From: Chthonomonas sp. UBA1950
GTDB taxonomy: Bacteria; Armatimonadota; Fimbriimonadia; Fimbriimonadales; Fimbriimonadaceae
DNA length: 23,523 nucleotides
Assembly (NCBI GenBank): GCA_002336105.1
Contig: DDEQ01000030.1
Location: forward strand, 1-23,523
Direction of reading: 5' to 3'
Shown here: piece by piece, positions 23,033 to 23,523 of the stretch
Layout: the number at the start of each line of letters is the position of its first letter
Numbering within the stretch: the stretch's first letter is position 1
Notes under the pieces: model-generated
The model's database searches: none
Seen by the model: only the letters and a program-made list of their open reading frames with translations
Told to the model about the DNA's origin: nothing
Translations under genes and position numbers: made by a program

Positions 23033-23047
23033 CGGCACAACCTCATG

Positions 23048-23053
23048 TAGAAT
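23048..23053 (+). promoter_or_regulatory. Possible -10 box downstream of era
   Basis: TAGAAT lies 15 bp after the era stop. It could drive the YkgJ-like frame, but no -35 box or good start codon fits the spacing. Confidence 0.25.
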
Positions 23054-23095
23054 CAACTCGGTTATTGACCCAACTCACCTGCTCATCAATTTGCT

Positions 23096-23434
23096 TTGCG
23101 CTTCGTGTTTGGCCTGGAGGCAACGCATGATGCTGCTTGCCCGCTCCTGCACGATAAGCAGTGTTCGATCTATCGGTTCCGTCCCATCGCCTGTCGAGCC
23201 GTCCACTCCTACCATGTTGAGGACTGTAAGAAGTTTCGCGAGGATGCGGCTTACACACCGATTGAGGACTGTAGAGATATGCCAGTCCTCCACTCAGCTC
23301 ACGCTTTACATGCAGGGTTGAGCGAACAGATGGGCGTTCGGCTGCTGTCTCTTACCGACGCAGTTCACAAACTTCTGATAGAACTCGATTGGATCAACTG
23401 CGGACCGGGTGCGCAATTGACTGGGACTATGTGA
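23096..23434 (+). CDS. YkgJ-like cysteine-cluster protein, apparently lacking its N-terminal half
   Basis: The visible 112 residues hold the second half of the YkgJ-type zinc/iron-binding cysteine cluster: ACPLLHDKQCSIYRFRPIACRAVHSYHVEDC, matching the family pattern CPLL-x-x-x-x-C-S-x-Y-x-x-RP-x-x-CR followed by a downstream Cys. The family normally has a first half with a CxxC(C) motif some 60 or more residues upstream. In this frame a stop lies at 23066-23068, only about 30 bp after era, so there is no room for it. The start used, TTG 23096, is simply the first usable codon. Either a short divergent member or a decayed fragment; gene borders are uncertain. Confidence 0.5.
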   Translation: MRFVFGLEATHDAACPLLHDKQCSIYRFRPIACRAVHSYHVEDCKKFREDAAYTPIEDCRDMPVLHSAHALHAGLSEQMGVRLLSLTDAVHKLLIELDWINCGPGAQLTGTM

Positions 23435-23505
23435 CGATTCTGTTTACGATTGAATAGCCGTTCATCTTGATACCTAGGACATAACAACTGGAACATTCGG
23501 GGTCT

Positions 23506-23523
23506 ATGAAGAAATGCATGGGT
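23506..23523 (+). CDS. Possible start of the next gene (only six codons inside the window)
   Basis: ATG 23506 begins MKKCMG, the kind of basic start seen in signal peptides or lipoproteins. The upstream 70 bp holds no other gene. Far too little sequence to identify. Confidence 0.2.

Noticed and set aside
1..23523. CRISPR array, tRNA, rRNA, insertion sequence or integrase site
   Set aside because: Reading both strands showed no regularly spaced repeats, no cloverleaf or rRNA-like stretch, and no transposase or recombinase motifs.

Overview
The window is a bacterial chromosomal segment of mid GC content, densely packed with genes on both strands. No rRNA, tRNA, insertion sequence, prophage or CRISPR array was seen. 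The gene mix fits an environmental, flagellated, carbohydrate-degrading bacterium: trigger factor, RecG, DnaK, NadE, UbiX, Era, a fliK-flgD cluster of Gram-positive-like order, a Tat-exported GH109-type oxidoreductase-fold protein, DinB-like and SnoaL-like proteins, and a giant GH42-like protein. My best guess is Armatimonadota (Fimbriimonadia-like). That rests on gene content and protein style only and is low to moderate confidence.

Layout. 1-3943 (minus strand): trigger factor cut by the window edge, an LTxxQ-type exported protein with its terminator, then recG followed by a rhodanese gene with its own terminator. 4005-5467 (plus): ubiX overlapping a TIGR01777 sugar-nucleotide epimerase-like gene through a TTGA stop/start. 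5456-7362 (minus): a Tat-exported Gfo/Idh/MocA (GH109-like) gene followed by an overlapping GNAT acetyltransferase; the promoter of the pair carries a striking palindrome. 7590-9537: stand-alone dnaK with a strong terminator, facing nadE (9549-10409, minus). 10564-13815: small accessory genes (short membrane protein, TPR membrane protein, MmcQ/YjbR, NAD-dependent epimerase, DinB-like, and a SnoaL-like gene split by a one-base frameshift). 13872-14696: an exported N-formylglutamate amidohydrolase-like protein. 14827-18022 (minus): flagellar genes fliK-flgD-TIGR02530. 18112-23032 (plus): a HAD phosphatase, a 1115-residue GH42-like protein with disordered basic tails, and era, all overlapping. 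The window ends in a YkgJ-like cysteine-cluster fragment.

Two translation-start styles are visible. Several operon-head genes have a -10-like hexamer only 6-7 nt before the start codon and no Shine-Dalgarno (MmcQ 11544, HAD 18112, SnoaL-like 13779, probably others), as expected for leaderless mRNAs. Several internal or long-leader genes have clear Shine-Dalgarno sites (epimerase 4595, dnaK, flgD, era, the 66-residue membrane protein).

The most unusual locus is 18112-23032. A GH42-type glycosidase fold (candidate catalytic Glu460 and Glu631) with no signal peptide is wrapped in long Lys/Arg/Pro/Ala-rich tails that look made for nucleic acids or other polyanions, and it is translationally tied to a HAD phosphatase upstream and the ribosome-assembly GTPase Era downstream.
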